Positions 1-9,330 of a stretch of 64,000 nucleotides of DNA are shown piece after piece. Location: NCBI GenBank assembly GCA_963576475.1, contig OY754984.1:22345215-22409214 (forward strand). The letters run 5' to 3'. This DNA comes from Molanna angustata. Its lineage: Eukaryota; Arthropoda; Insecta; Trichoptera; Molannidae. Positions within the stretch are counted from its first letter, which is position 1, and each line of letters starts with the position of its first letter. Under the pieces are notes generated by a model. That model was not told where the DNA came from. It saw nothing but the letters and a program-made list of their open reading frames with translations, and made no database searches. Made by a program: the position numbers and the translations under genes.

Positions 1-149
1 ATGTGTTCCACTCCGTGATACAAATAAAGACAAAATTACACCCCTATACCCGGGTTCGAATCTAGACTTTAAAGCGCCCGTCACGGCGGCGCTTTGAATT
101 TGAAAAGCGCCCTTTCATAATAGTATTTTTTAATATGCTTTTCGACATT

Positions 150-303
150 ATTTTTTTTTTTAAATGAATATGTCCTTCCTACATTCCCTAAATAAAACAT
201 AAATGCTTGTGCTATAGGTGAACGAAATCGGTCGAGGCAGGGTTCGAACTCGCGACTACTGGATTACAAACCCAGCGCGCTAACCGCTCTGCCACCGAGC
301 CAT
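150..303 (-). mobile_element. tRNA-derived SINE (family A), near full length
   Basis: On the minus strand the head reads like a tRNA: an A box TGGCAGAGCGG, then a B box GAGTTCGAACCCTG, followed by a body with GATTTCGTTCACC and GCACAAGCATTTATG and a poly-A tail (the T run near 150-162). Related copies lie at 1822, 20440, 28395 and 58152. The Pol III promoter boxes are visible. It is a SINE and not a tRNA gene, because the tRNA part runs straight into a conserved body and A-tail. Confidence 0.85.
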
Positions 304-700
304 CTGTCATTTGACCCATTTAAAAATACTTTAATGATTAATTCATTTTTATCAATTTTAATATAAATTATTATTAATAATATGATTTAAAAAAAATTAA
401 GCTTTTTTTTCCATCAAATAAGTAGGTACTCAATGGATGAATTCTTTGACTACTTATTATTTAAAAAAATGTATACTTTCTGTGTGAATGGCGTAGACAC
501 GTTCCAATAAATTTCATTTTATAGTTTTTGTTGTAATATTGTAGTTACCTATTAATAAAATAAAATGTACTTTAGAAAAATACATCCAGGGATTGTCAAC
601 CCTACAAGATGACAAATAATGTACTGTAACTATCAAGTGAAGAGTTCAAAATTAAGAAATAAAAAACACTCTCTCTCAGACAGAAAAAATAATAACATAA
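304..700. other. AT-rich sequence, nothing recognised
   Basis: Short A and T runs, no long reading frame, no repeat shared with the rest of the window that I could see. Confidence 0.5.
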
Positions 701-1095
701 ACTGCTTTGAAGCATTGGAAATGTGGATCCACCGTAGAATGCTTATAATATCATGGACTGACATAGTCAATGGTCAGTAACACTGAAGTACTACGTAGAG
801 CCAACACCAAGAGAGAATTATTCACCAATGTTAAGCTCCGTAAAGTGTTGTACTTCGGCCATATTCAGAGAGGTGAAACATATACCATCCTTCAGCATGT
901 CATGAAGGGGAAGATCGAGGGTTGTAGATGGGTCGGAAGGAGGCAGCTTTCCTGGCTTCAAAACATCCGGGAATGGACCGGTATGAGAACTGTGGAGGAG
1001 CTGTTTTGCACTGTCCAGGACAGGAAGGGATCTCTATGATGGTCTTCAACGTCTGGGGACATGTCGAGAAGAACCTCATGATTTGCTAATATTAC
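700..1095 (+). pseudogene. LINE ORF2 C-terminal fragment, 5' truncated
   Basis: From about 700 the plus strand encodes NCFEALEMW, RRMLIISWTD and, after a frameshift near 768, a run with GHI, KGKIEG and GRRQLSWLQNIREW before a stop at 1039. This order (FEMW-RRML-ISW, then GHI.RG, then GKI.G.R..GRRQ.SWL.N) is the familiar C-terminal tail of insect endonuclease-reverse transcriptase LINEs. Endonuclease and polymerase domains are absent, so this is a dead 3' end. No clean poly-A tail is seen. Confidence 0.8.
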
Positions 1096-1099
1096 GTAC

Positions 1100-1515
1100 C
1101 TATTTATTTTACATTTATAGTCCTAGATTCCATTGCGTTCGGGGCAATTGCACAATTTGTTCCTACGGTGTATCCTGGGCCTGGTCGTACCCCACACCCC
1201 GCGCCCGGCACTACGTTCTGTTGCAAATTTAAATTTCTCAGCTCAATTAACAAATAAACGAAAACCTTCTATATATAATAACCCCCCCGCACTTCCTCAT
1301 TCCCATCCACCCCCTGGCTCCTCACACTCTCTCTCGCTCTCGCTCTCGCAAACAATAACAACCACCGCGATTAAATAATCACAATTTAACAATTTAATGT
1401 TGAACGTAAATAGCTTTCCTAGACGCATCGTTGATTTTTCATCGTGGCATCATCACGCGCGAATAAGTCGCACGTTGGGCGACGGCGGTCGTTCACAACG
1501 CCGCAGCCGACATTT
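1100..1515. other. Less AT-rich unassigned stretch with CT-rich run
   Basis: This stretch is clearly richer in G and C than its surroundings. It contains a (CTCTCG)n-like run near 1325-1350 and a CG-rich patch near 1455-1505. An 81-codon plus-strand frame at 1133-1378 looks compositional and has no recognisable domain. It could be host regulatory or 5' UTR sequence, but nothing proves it. Confidence 0.35.
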
Positions 1516-1517
1516 CT

Positions 1518-1815
1518 CGAAAAAAAAACTACATCAGTAAACCATGATTACATTTTATGATAAAAAAAACTATATCAGTAAATCATAATTCCATTACATG
1601 AAACAAAAAATTACATCTCTAATCCATAATTCCATTTATGACAAAAAATACAACAGTAAACTATATAATTCCATTTTATGATGGAAAAACTACATCAGTA
1701 AGCCATAATTCCATTTTATAACAAAAAAAAACCTTCAGTAAACCATAATTCCATTTTATGAAAAAAAAATACATAAGTAATCTATAATTCCATTTAATGA
1801 AGAAAATTAAACTAT
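1518..1815. repeat. Degenerate ~40-bp minisatellite, left part
   Basis: About seven imperfect units of roughly 38-42 bp, each with ACTACATCAGTAAACCATAA followed by TTCCATTTTATGA and an A run. One further unit is found at 4853-4893, beyond the SINE and LINE, so the array was split by insertion. Confidence 0.85.
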
Positions 1816-1821
1816 ATAAGT

Positions 1822-1950
1822 AGATGGGTCGATGGCAGAGCGGTTAGCGCATTGGTTAAGTAATCCAGTGGTTGTAAGTTCGAATCCTGCCTCGACCGAT
1901 TTCGTTCACCTATAGCAAAAGCATTTATGCTTATGTTAGGGAACGTAGGA
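1822..1950 (+). mobile_element. SINE family A, 5' part, interrupted by a LINE
   Basis: A box GATGGCAGAGCGG and B box AGTTCGAATCCTG are present, then the family body (GATTTCGTTCACC, GCATTTATGC). The expected tail with TTTGACAAGGACATA is missing here and is found instead at about 4757-4835, after the LINE. It lies inside the ~40-bp minisatellite. Confidence 0.85.
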
Positions 1951-4752
1951 ATATTAAAAAAAAAATGAAAATATCATACTCTTAGGAGATATAAATTTAA
2001 ATATACTAGATTTAAGTAACCAAAACATCTCAAAATACAAAAATATCATGTCTACATGGGGTTTAGAATGTTACATTGACGCTCCGACTCGAGAAGAAAT
2101 CCGATTAGACAAGCTAACTGTATCTTGTATTGATCATATATATGCAAGAGGGTTCAATAAATATCATTTTACGTCCTCAATAATTAAAATAAAGATCTCT
2201 GACCACTATTTAATAAGCTTTTCGTTGGAAAATGAAAATCGAAAAGCGCAAAGATCTAGGACTGTGAATAAAATATTGGATCACAAGAAAATTACAGAAT
2301 ACCTAAAAACCATTAAATGGACTCAGATTGCTAAAGAAAATTGCTGCCCAGAATTATTATACAATAAAATTAAAAACTTATTTTCGGAAACATATGATAA
2401 ATTTACATGTATACAATATTTTACCAAAAGAAAAAATAGAGAAAACAAGGAATGGTGTACGCAAGATATTATAAATTCTATGAAACAAAGAGACAAATTA
2501 TATCATAAATGGCAAAGCTGCATAAATAATCATATGTATAAAAAACAATATGCTGAAGCAAGAAACGCAGTCAATCGAAAAATAAAATATACGAAAGGAA
2601 AATACTACGAAAAAGAATTTGCCAAGAACATTGGAAACAATAAAGAGACCTGGAAGACCTTAAATAGCATACTAGGAAAGGAAAAACTGGATATTGACCA
2701 AATAATCATGAAACACATGAGTTACAAAGGAAATGCAAAAAATATTGCAAACAAATTTGAGGAACAATACTTTGAACAAGCAAAAAATATTAAACACAAC
2801 TGTGATAAAAAGTTGATTGAAGAAGCAAACATTCATGAAGACAAATCAATTCATCTGCCAAAAGCAAAAGACCAGGAAATTGGAAAAATTATAAATAATA
2901 TTGACGTCAGAAAGTCACCAGGAATAGATGGAATATATGCAAGACACATCAGGGAAATTAGTCTGGAGATAACTCCGGTAATTTCCAGATTAACTAATCT
3001 TATGATTGAGACAGGAAAATATCCGGAGGGACTAAAAACCGCCATTGTGAGACCAATTTATAAGAATGGATCCCATAAAGAGTGTGTAAATTATAGGCCC
3101 ATCTCCATTCTACCGATTTTAGATAAAATAATAGAAAAATACATAGGGAAGCACTTAGTACAATACCTGAAAAAAAATCATATTATTTATGAAAAACAAC
3201 ACGGCTTTCAGAAAGGAAAGGGAACACAGACACTACTGACGGACTTTGCAAATTATATAAATGAACAACTAAACGAAAAAAATCATGTTCTAGTAATTTT
3301 CATCGACTACGCGAAAGCGTTCGACACACTTAATCATAACACTCTCATTGAACGCCTAGAACAACTTGGAATACGAGGACCTATAAAAAATCTGCTATGT
3401 AACTTTATTAAAGACCGAAAATTCCACGTCAAAATAGAAGGAGAAATAGGAGAGGGCAAAAACATGGAAGAAGGCATAGCACAAGGATCTATCTTGGGAC
3501 CTATAACGTATCTTATCTATGTAAATTCCATGAAAAAAATCATCAAGAAATGCAAACTATACATGTTCGCGGATGATACCGCTTTGGTAATTGCCGGTAG
3601 AAGAATTGAGCACGTCATGCAGGATCTACAAGAGGATTACAACAGTGCTATGAAGTGGTCGCATGATAATGGCCTAACAATTAACGAAAAAAAGACACAA
3701 CTAATACACATATCATCTCCCCATATTAAGAATATAAGCAGTGTAAATTTAGTATCCCACAATTATAAATGCCTAGATAACCGTCAAAAAGACTGTAATT
3801 GTAGTATTATTCTACCAACTAAAAGCGTCAAATATTTGGGAATTATGATTGATGATAAATTCAATTGGCTACCACACATTCAAAATATATGTAATAAACT
3901 TAGATCTATACTAGCAAAAATGTACATTATTAAAAATTATGTTCCTTTTAAAACCCTAAAAACAATGTACATGGCTATGGCTGAACCTATTATATCGTAC
4001 AGCATTCTTGTGTGGGGACATACATTTAAAACATATCTTATGCAAATAGAAAAATTACAAAAACGTTTAATTAGATGTATGTTACCCAAAAATAGAGCTA
4101 TTTGTTTGAAAAGGGAGGGAAAGAGCTTTTTCGCAGAAACCAAAATAATGACAGCTACACAAATTTATAAATACAGATTTATTCTACAAAATTACTTTAA
4201 AAATGAACACAAAACACCTGTAACAAATAAGTATAAGACCAGACAAGTAACTTCCGGTAAATATAATATACCTAGAGTAAATAACTATTACGGTGAAAGG
4301 ACACTGCAGTATTCAATACCAACAATTTTTAACAGCTTGCCCTCAGACTTAATTGGATTAAATTCATTTTATAAAATCAAAAGATCCTGTAAAAAAATCA
4401 TTTTTAACGAATAATGGTCTCTTCCTTCCTTTTATTTTTATTATTTTATTTTATTATTTTATTACTTTTCCTTTTGTTTTTGTTCTTACTCTATTGTGTT
4501 TTTCGGGTTTTCTTCTATATGTTTTTTTTTGTTGTTGTTTTTTATTCTAGTGTTGTTTTGGATCTATCAAAACATTTTTATCTTGTCAAACCAATTTCAT
4601 TTCTTTTTGTCATTGTTGGTTAGTTTAAGTTAGCACATATATTGTATGATATAGAAACCCACTGATAACCACATATGGTTAGTGGGATCTTTTATAAATG
4701 AAATTATGTTGGAAAAAAAAAAAAAAAATAAATAAATAAAAAAATAAATAAA
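1951..4752 (+). mobile_element. LINE inserted in a SINE, 5' truncated
   Basis: The element starts in an A-rich junction, runs through the tail of an endonuclease domain and a full RT, and ends in a 3' UTR (4415-4715) and an A/(AAAT)n tail. A short repeat TAGGAA is present at both junctions (about 1946 and 4755) and may be the target duplication. A second copy of the same family, minus strand, lies at 14366-15650. The conserved 3' UTR contains a short hairpin: CCCACTGATAACC opposite GGTTAGTGGG (about 4658-4687). Confidence 0.85.
2048..4414 (+). CDS. LINE reverse transcriptase (ORF2), 788 codons, open
   Basis: This is the largest open frame in the window outside simple repeats. Homology begins before the first Met: in-frame codons from about 1970 give ILLGDINLN, the GDxN motif of the AP-type endonuclease, followed by DHIYARG (residue ~29) and ISDHYLI (~50). 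The N-terminal part of the endonuclease is lost to 5' truncation. The RT follows with RPIYKNG..NYRPISILP, FIDYAKAFDTLNH (~416), GIAQGSILGP and the catalytic FADD (~507), then a C-terminal domain ending in RTLQYSIPTIFNSLP. The family would reverse-transcribe its own RNA at a nicked target. The layout is CR1/Jockey-like; the exact clade is not resolved. No promoter or complete endonuclease remains, so the copy cannot be autonomous, yet the RT frame has no stop, which suggests a recent insertion. Confidence 0.9.
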   Translation: MSTWGLECYIDAPTREEIRLDKLTVSCIDHIYARGFNKYHFTSSIIKIKISDHYLISFSLENENRKAQRSRTVNKILDHKKITEYLKTIKWTQIAKENCCPELLYNKIKNLFSETYDKFTCIQYFTKRKNRENKEWCTQDIINSMKQRDKLYHKWQSCINNHMYKKQYAEARNAVNRKIKYTKGKYYEKEFAKNIGNNKETWKTLNSILGKEKLDIDQIIMKHMSYKGNAKNIANKFEEQYFEQAKNIKHNCDKKLIEEANIHEDKSIHLPKAKDQEIGKIINNIDVRKSPGIDGIYARHIREISLEITPVISRLTNLMIETGKYPEGLKTAIVRPIYKNGSHKECVNYRPISILPILDKIIEKYIGKHLVQYLKKNHIIYEKQHGFQKGKGTQTLLTDFANYINEQLNEKNHVLVIFIDYAKAFDTLNHNTLIERLEQLGIRGPIKNLLCNFIKDRKFHVKIEGEIGEGKNMEEGIAQGSILGPITYLIYVNSMKKIIKKCKLYMFADDTALVIAGRRIEHVMQDLQEDYNSAMKWSHDNGLTINEKKTQLIHISSPHIKNISSVNLVSHNYKCLDNRQKDCNCSIILPTKSVKYLGIMIDDKFNWLPHIQNICNKLRSILAKMYIIKNYVPFKTLKTMYMAMAEPIISYSILVWGHTFKTYLMQIEKLQKRLIRCMLPKNRAICLKREGKSFFAETKIMTATQIYKYRFILQNYFKNEHKTPVTNKYKTRQVTSGKYNIPRVNNYYGERTLQYSIPTIFNSLPSDLIGLNSFYKIKRSCKKIIFNE

Positions 4753-4756
4753 AATA

Positions 4757-4835
4757 GGAAGATATATTGTTTAACAAGGAAAGATGGAAAGATGTGCTGT
4801 TTAACAAGGACATATTCATTTTTTATATTTAAAAA
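4757..4835 (+). mobile_element. SINE family A, 3' tail (right half of split copy)
   Basis: TTTAACAAGGACATATTCATT matches the tail of the other family A SINEs (copies end TTTGACAAGGACATA or similar). A short internal duplication repeats GTTTAACAAGGA twice. This completes the SINE begun at 1822. Confidence 0.7.
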
Positions 4836-4852
4836 GAAAAAAACAATAATTC

Positions 4853-4893
4853 GATTTTATGAAATGAAACAACATCAGTAAACCATAATTTCT
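4853..4893. repeat. Minisatellite unit, right of the nested insertion
   Basis: CGATTTTATGAAATGAAAC followed by AACATCAGTAAACCATAAT matches the units at 1518-1815. Confidence 0.75.
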
Positions 4894-4984
4894 TCTCAGC
4901 ATTTTCATATCTGGCAGGCACTATATTTCAGAAATATTTCACCTCTAACCACTGACACCATACTGAACCTTAAAAAAACTCTAA

Positions 4985-5205
4985 TAATATTAGAGATTTT
5001 CCTACTTGCACCCTGCACAAGTGGCGAGTTTTTTTTTGCCATTTGGCAATTTCTTTCAAGTAACCAGTGTTTCCAGCCCACAGAAGCAACATTAGCGTGA
5101 GAAAAATGAATTTAAATAAATTTCTCCTCTGCTGGGGATCGAACCCAGGACGCCCGCACAGAAACCAAACGCCTTACCAACTGTGTCACGGCGGTCGGCT
5201 TTTAT
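4985..5205 (-). mobile_element. tRNA-derived SINE (family C) with LINE-type hairpin tail
   Basis: On the minus strand it starts with a tRNA-like head (GACACAGTTGGTAAGGCG, then GGGTTCGATCCCCAGC). It ends with GAAATTGCCAAATGGCAA and CTCGCCACTTGTGCAGGG. That hairpin tail is the same kind of 3' end carried by the CR1-like LINE fragments here. A second tail fragment lies at 58555-58625. A SINE borrowing a LINE 3' end is a well-known arrangement, so this LINE is the likely driver. Confidence 0.75.
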
Positions 5206-5212
5206 GATAAGA

Positions 5213-5360
5213 CGAGTGGGTTATGGCCAACGCTATACTCCTCACTACCAAGTCACTTCACAAAGTATTAAAATTATATATGAAAAAATTTTAACATTCG
5301 TTAAATTATTTATTTTATTATGAAAACTTGATAATTCTTAAATGCCATTTTATGCCAGTT
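5213..5360 (-). repeat. Dispersed repeat W, 3' end
   Basis: Reverse complement of the end of the W repeat at 59520-60135: AATACTTTGTGAAGTGACTT, then GGTAGTGAGGAGTATAGCG and AACCCACTC. Confidence 0.75.
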
Positions 5361-5545
5361 TAGGGAAAAATATTCCTTTTATAGTTTTCTTCTTGAAAAT
5401 AAAAAGTGATTTCGACGGCGCAATATTCGGACTTATGTAGGCTATTCCATAATCTTGCTGATTGTACTTCGAACGACGACCTGAAAAATTATGTGTTATG
5501 GATAGTGTTGAAACGTTCAGCAGATCGGAGTGGAAGTCCATGATT
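5350..5545 (-). pseudogene. CR1-like LINE ORF2 C-terminus, broken
   Basis: The minus strand encodes a frameshifted version of the tail seen at 29900, 49140 and 54400: FHSDLLN (from RPLRSAE in another frame), SKYNQQDYGIAY and SLFIFKKK. The family tail normally reads SARLWN..S..I..S.SL.IFKK.LK. The 3' UTR and hairpin are missing; the fragment meets the W repeat. Confidence 0.65.
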
Positions 5546-5989
5546 GGATAAATATGTGAATTTGTTTTTGAGGTTCTATGGCAGGGTTGGATTCTTATTC
5601 AGTTGTTGAAAGAAAACGAGGTGTGTTTGTTTGACAAAATGGAATTTCGCGCCGAGTGACTCAAAATTAGATTTTTTTTCGTCACGAATCTATAGTTAAC
5701 TTGGCCACAATCTACAGATATAATAAATGGACGATAGAGGTTTTCTAGTTCGGTCCGTAAAATAAGTTATCGAGATATATACCGTAGGTCTACGATTCGT
5801 AGAGTTACCGAGTGTTCTCTACGCCATAGTCAACTCACGCTCAGTGGGGGTAGGTACACTCACAGCACACAGCACACTAGGCTACACTTGGTATACTGCG
5901 GGCTACGCCGGAATAGCTACTTTGCCGCTTCGATGACATTATAATAATGTTTAGCGATGTTTGGACGAAATATGGAAATACAGAAGCGA
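5546..5989. other. Unassigned sequence
   Basis: Moderately mixed composition with no clear frame or shared repeat. It contains a CA-rich patch near 5855-5875. Confidence 0.4.
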
Positions 5990-6270
5990 ATTGAACCACT
6001 ATATATTTCAATCAATATTTAATTTATATGATACATTTGCCCTGGGCATATTGACAGATGCCAGGATTCACGATGGACCAAAAAGATTATAGAATGGCGA
6101 CCGAGAACAATCCGAAGAGGTGTCGGCAGACCCCAGGGTGGTCTGATGACATAAAAAAATGTGCCGGAGGGAGATGGATGCAGTGTGCCCAAGACAGGGA
6201 TTTGTGGAGGATCAAAGGGGAGGCCTTTGTCCAAGAATGAAAAAAAAACAGACTGAAGAAGAAGAAGAAG
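5990..6270 (+). pseudogene. LINE 3' end with (GAA)n tail
   Basis: The frame at 6058-6240 encodes GWSDDIKKCAGGRWMQCAQDR followed by DLWRIKGEAFVQE and a stop, the standard terminus of a LINE ORF2 (GRP..RW.DDI..AG..W...A.DR..W). Upstream, WPWAY/GHIAR-like residues are degraded. The stop is followed closely by AAGAAGAAGAAGAAG, a tail shared with copies at 23090, 31660, 45215 and 50848. Confidence 0.85.
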
Positions 6271-6284
6271 ATGATACATTTTAA

Positions 6285-6640
6285 CTCTCCACTACTATGA
6301 AAGAGAAATCGTTATATCCCAATTTTGAAAAGCCATGTTTACTCCTCAATACTCCAAGGGGATCTAGTGTGGGGTTATGAATTCGCAATATTTAAGGTTG
6401 TTTTTCAATTGCAGATTATCAACTCGTATAAATCAATCTGTGTGTGCTGTATACTATGTACTATGTCATATGTACGTCGTATTTATTCTACTTAATCTAT
6501 TATAAATTAAAGTAGGTACTCATTCGATTATTTTTCATTTTTAATTTCTATATCTAATAATCGCTTAGTGGAATACCTCGTGGAATGACTTTGTAGTGAG
6601 CAGGCCACAACCCACCTGTTTTTTACATACATTTATATGA
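6285..6640 (+). repeat. Dispersed repeat W, internally deleted copy
   Basis: Shares TTTACTCCTCA, TTCGCAATATTTAAGG, and the end GTGGAATGACTT..AGTGAG..GCCACAACCCAC with W at 59520-60135. The middle of W is missing. Confidence 0.7.
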
Positions 6641-6649
6641 AAATAATAC

Positions 6650-6950
6650 TTTTGAGTATCCCAGTACATAATACTTTTTCAACACATCTTTCTCCGTAGA
6701 AAGATGTGGTGAAAAAGCATCTCGTCTTTGGAATCACATCCCATTGCAACTTCGAGTTTCATTAACACTTCCGGCTTTCAAAAAAAATCTGAGGAATCAT
6801 TTCTTTACACATTACACTTCGATTTGTCTCCTTATCCTAATTTGCCCTTAGTTTGGATAGGCATTCTTTTGTCGCGTAGCACGCCAGAGAGAGATCTCCA
6901 CCTCAGTCTTGCCACATTGACGCGGTGTTAAATAAATAAATATATAAAAT
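6650..6950 (+). pseudogene. CR1-like LINE ORF2 C-terminus
   Basis: Reading from about 6700, the plus strand gives SRLWNHIPLQLRVSLTLPAF followed by KKNLRNHFFT. This is the RLWN.LP....S...FKK.L motif that closes many non-LTR ORF2 proteins. The codons after it (AATCTGAGGAATCATTTC) match sequences at 17160 and 32330 on the opposite strand, so it belongs to the same hairpin-tailed family. It ends in AAATAAATAAATA. Confidence 0.7.
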
Positions 6951-7324
6951 AAAATAATATTCAAAAGTACGACCCTGTAACATACCGATGATACAAAGAA
7001 CAGTTGGTACAGCGGTATGAAGACAATTAATTTTATTAAATAACTCAATTCGTTTCTAATTTGGTAAAATTACTGAACAACGAAACAACACAAGTGAAAT
7101 AAGTCCCATCCGCCATCAGGCGACTGTACCTATGTGAGGCACTGTGCTCTCTTTGTGACAAACCGATATTGCATTATTATTTATTAATAATTGAGGCTGG
7201 GCCGTAATTATTTTTTCGAATTCACTTATGTAAGGAGTCTTAAAAGTTGCTTTTTTGGATATTGATTATCAAACATTAAATATTCCAACTGTCGATTCAA
7301 TCGGCAGTTTAAAGCCATGACGCG
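6951..7324. other. Unassigned AT-rich sequence
   Basis: No frame or repeat recognised with confidence. A weak RQLEY-like minus-strand fragment near 7275-7320 could be LINE debris. Confidence 0.4.
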
Positions 7325-7632
7325 TGTATGAAGGAACATTTTGTATGGTTAAGTGGACTTTTTGCATGCCAAAAACACCAACTTAGAGGCTTCGTAGCAT
7401 ATATGTTCTATGTATATGGATGAATTCAGAATTTGAAGTAGAAATTTTTTTGTGTCTGTATGTCCCCCCCCCCTTTATAACTTTTGATCAATCCTGATCA
7501 GTGCTCAATTTACAGAGTCATTTCATCATATATAGATTTAAAAAAATTTCATCATATATAGATAATTATAGGCCTACAAAACTTTTATACTCAGAGATTT
7601 TGAATTTTTGTTTCAGTCGGGGGTTATATATT
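7325..7632 (-). repeat. Repeat X, 3' half of a split minus-strand copy
   Basis: Reverse complement of 8975-9320: it carries ACCAACTTAGAGGCTTCG, TAACTTTTGATC, TTTACAGAG and TAGGCCTACAAAACTTTTAT. The 5' half of the same copy is at 11110-11340, on the far side of the minus-strand LINE. Confidence 0.75.
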
Positions 7633-7954
7633 TTTTTTTATTTATTTAAATCCACAATAACCATACAAAAAAAAATTACAACAATACGACAGTGAAACAT
7701 AGAACAAAAAAAAAATTAAAAATTGACAATTTAGTATAACATGTTGGCACTGACAAAATGAATACAATCTATCAGTACCAACATCCAGTGGATAAGAACT
7801 ATTCCACTAAGCAGTGCTTGTGTCGGAATAGCTTTACAATTCATTTTAACTGACACAGTCTTTACTTATGTAACCCATTTATGTCTAACATATAATTATA
7901 ACATACCAAAAAAAAATCAAAAATTCAAATTATAATATAAGCTATAACATCACG

Positions 7955-8395
7955 GTTTTATAATCATTTCATAATTTTAAAAAATATATCTTCAATGTTC
8001 ATTTTACCTTTGTTGAGAATCCAAGAAGATAGTTTATTTTTCATAGCACTTAGTGATTTTATATTATATATCTCAGAACCAATTAATTCTTTTGTAAATA
8101 TGTTTAAAATACGAGGCAAAATAAAATCAAAATGTTTTTGAGCAAACGTGGTATGAGCTCTGGGGATGGGTAAACGTCTGTGTCTAATATTGTAGGAATT
8201 TTCAACTCGAGTATATTGTGTTATATTGAGCTTATGTGAGTAAATGATTAATTTCTTGAGGTATAGCTGACGAATATCTAAAACTTCAAATTAAGAAAAT
8301 AATGAATTAGTCGGATATCTAAAAGGTTTTTTATTAACTAGTTGCATGTAACACATGAGATCCAACTGTCGATAGCGATAGTATGTATAGTTGAA
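7955..8395 (-). pseudogene. LINE ORF2 C-terminal domain (end of the split ORF)
   Basis: The minus strand from 8395 gives RYRQLDLMCYMQLVNKKPF, one in-frame stop, FEVLDIRQLYLKKLIIYSHK, then THTTFAQKHFDFILPRI and a KNKLSSWILNKG segment, with a stop at about 7955. The RQLY/KKL and H.T..A...F..P.I..I motifs fit the RT C-terminal domain of CR1-like LINEs. It continues the RT at 9330-11106 across the X insertion. Confidence 0.75.
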
Positions 8396-9330
8396 GAATA
8401 TGTACCAAACTATAAACCCATAGATACAAATTATTGAATATTTTCAGATATTTTGTTTTCTATACAACATATGTAGGTATGTATGTCAAGATAGGATAGT
8501 ATGGAAGAAGATCCTTTTTCCTACCCAGAATATGCAAATTGCATGATGGTATGTATGTATGTTTGGAGATGAAGTAACAAACTATTAAGTCTTCTTACAT
8601 ATTGTGTATAGGCGACTGCCATACAAAATGTATGAAGCGATGTCGTCACTAAATTCAATTTTTAAAAAAATTTTTAAAAAAAAATTGAGATCTTCTACTA
8701 CAATGTTAATATTTTTTATAGAAAATTAAATTATCTAGTTGGGGTGTTTCGGCTTTTTTCGATAATTGTAAAAGTTTTGGAAATATAGGCAGTTAAACTC
8801 ATAAATTTATCATAAAAAAATATTTTTCTTAATAAAAAATGTTTGAGAAACCCTGGAATTTTTTTGAAAAAACTAATTTGAGATTTTGTATTTGTCTATG
8901 TTTGTACCAATTTTCAGCGTTCTACCGTTTATGGTTTCTGAGATATATGGAAAAATAAAATAAAAATTCAATAGTTGATAACCCCTGACTGAAACAAAAA
9001 TTCAAAATTCCGAGTATAAAAGTTTTGTAGGCCTGTAACTGTTTATATATTCTGAAATTTTAGGCTCTGTAAATTGAGCGGATCAAAAGTTATAAGGGGG
9101 GGACGGACACACAGACACACACACACACAGACCCACAGACACACACACAGACACACAGACACACACACAGACACACACACACACAGACACACGAAATGTT
9201 CTACTCCGAATTCTGAGTAAATCCGTGTATGGAACATATATGCTGCGAAGCCTCTAAGTTGGTGTTTTTTGACTTCAAAGTTGGAAAATCCATGAAAAAA
9301 GTAGACCTCTCCATACAATTCTCGCGTATT
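8396..9330 (+). repeat. Repeat X, complete-looking copy
   Basis: A roughly 0.9 kb non-coding repeat. It contains ATTTTGTTTTC..ACATATGTAGGTATGTATG near the start, TGATGGTATGTATGTATG near 8545, a long AT-rich middle, a CA-rich microsatellite (9105-9192) and CTTCGCAGCATATATGTTCC (reverse) near the end. It interrupts the coding frame of the minus-strand LINE. An inverted split copy is at 7325-7632 plus 11110-11340. I see no terminal inverted repeat or coding capacity. Confidence 0.65.
9105..9192. repeat. CA-rich microsatellite
   Basis: (CA)n with interspersed CAGA, preceded by a G run. The matching place in the inverted X copy has only a C run and TGTCTGTATG, so the microsatellite grew in one copy. 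Confidence 0.9.

Noticed and set aside
2851..4143. Minus-strand frames opposite the LINE RT
   Set aside because: Shadows of the plus-strand reading frame. The same reasoning removes small frames opposite 26091-27243, 46130-46716, 50864-52813 and 62224-62925.
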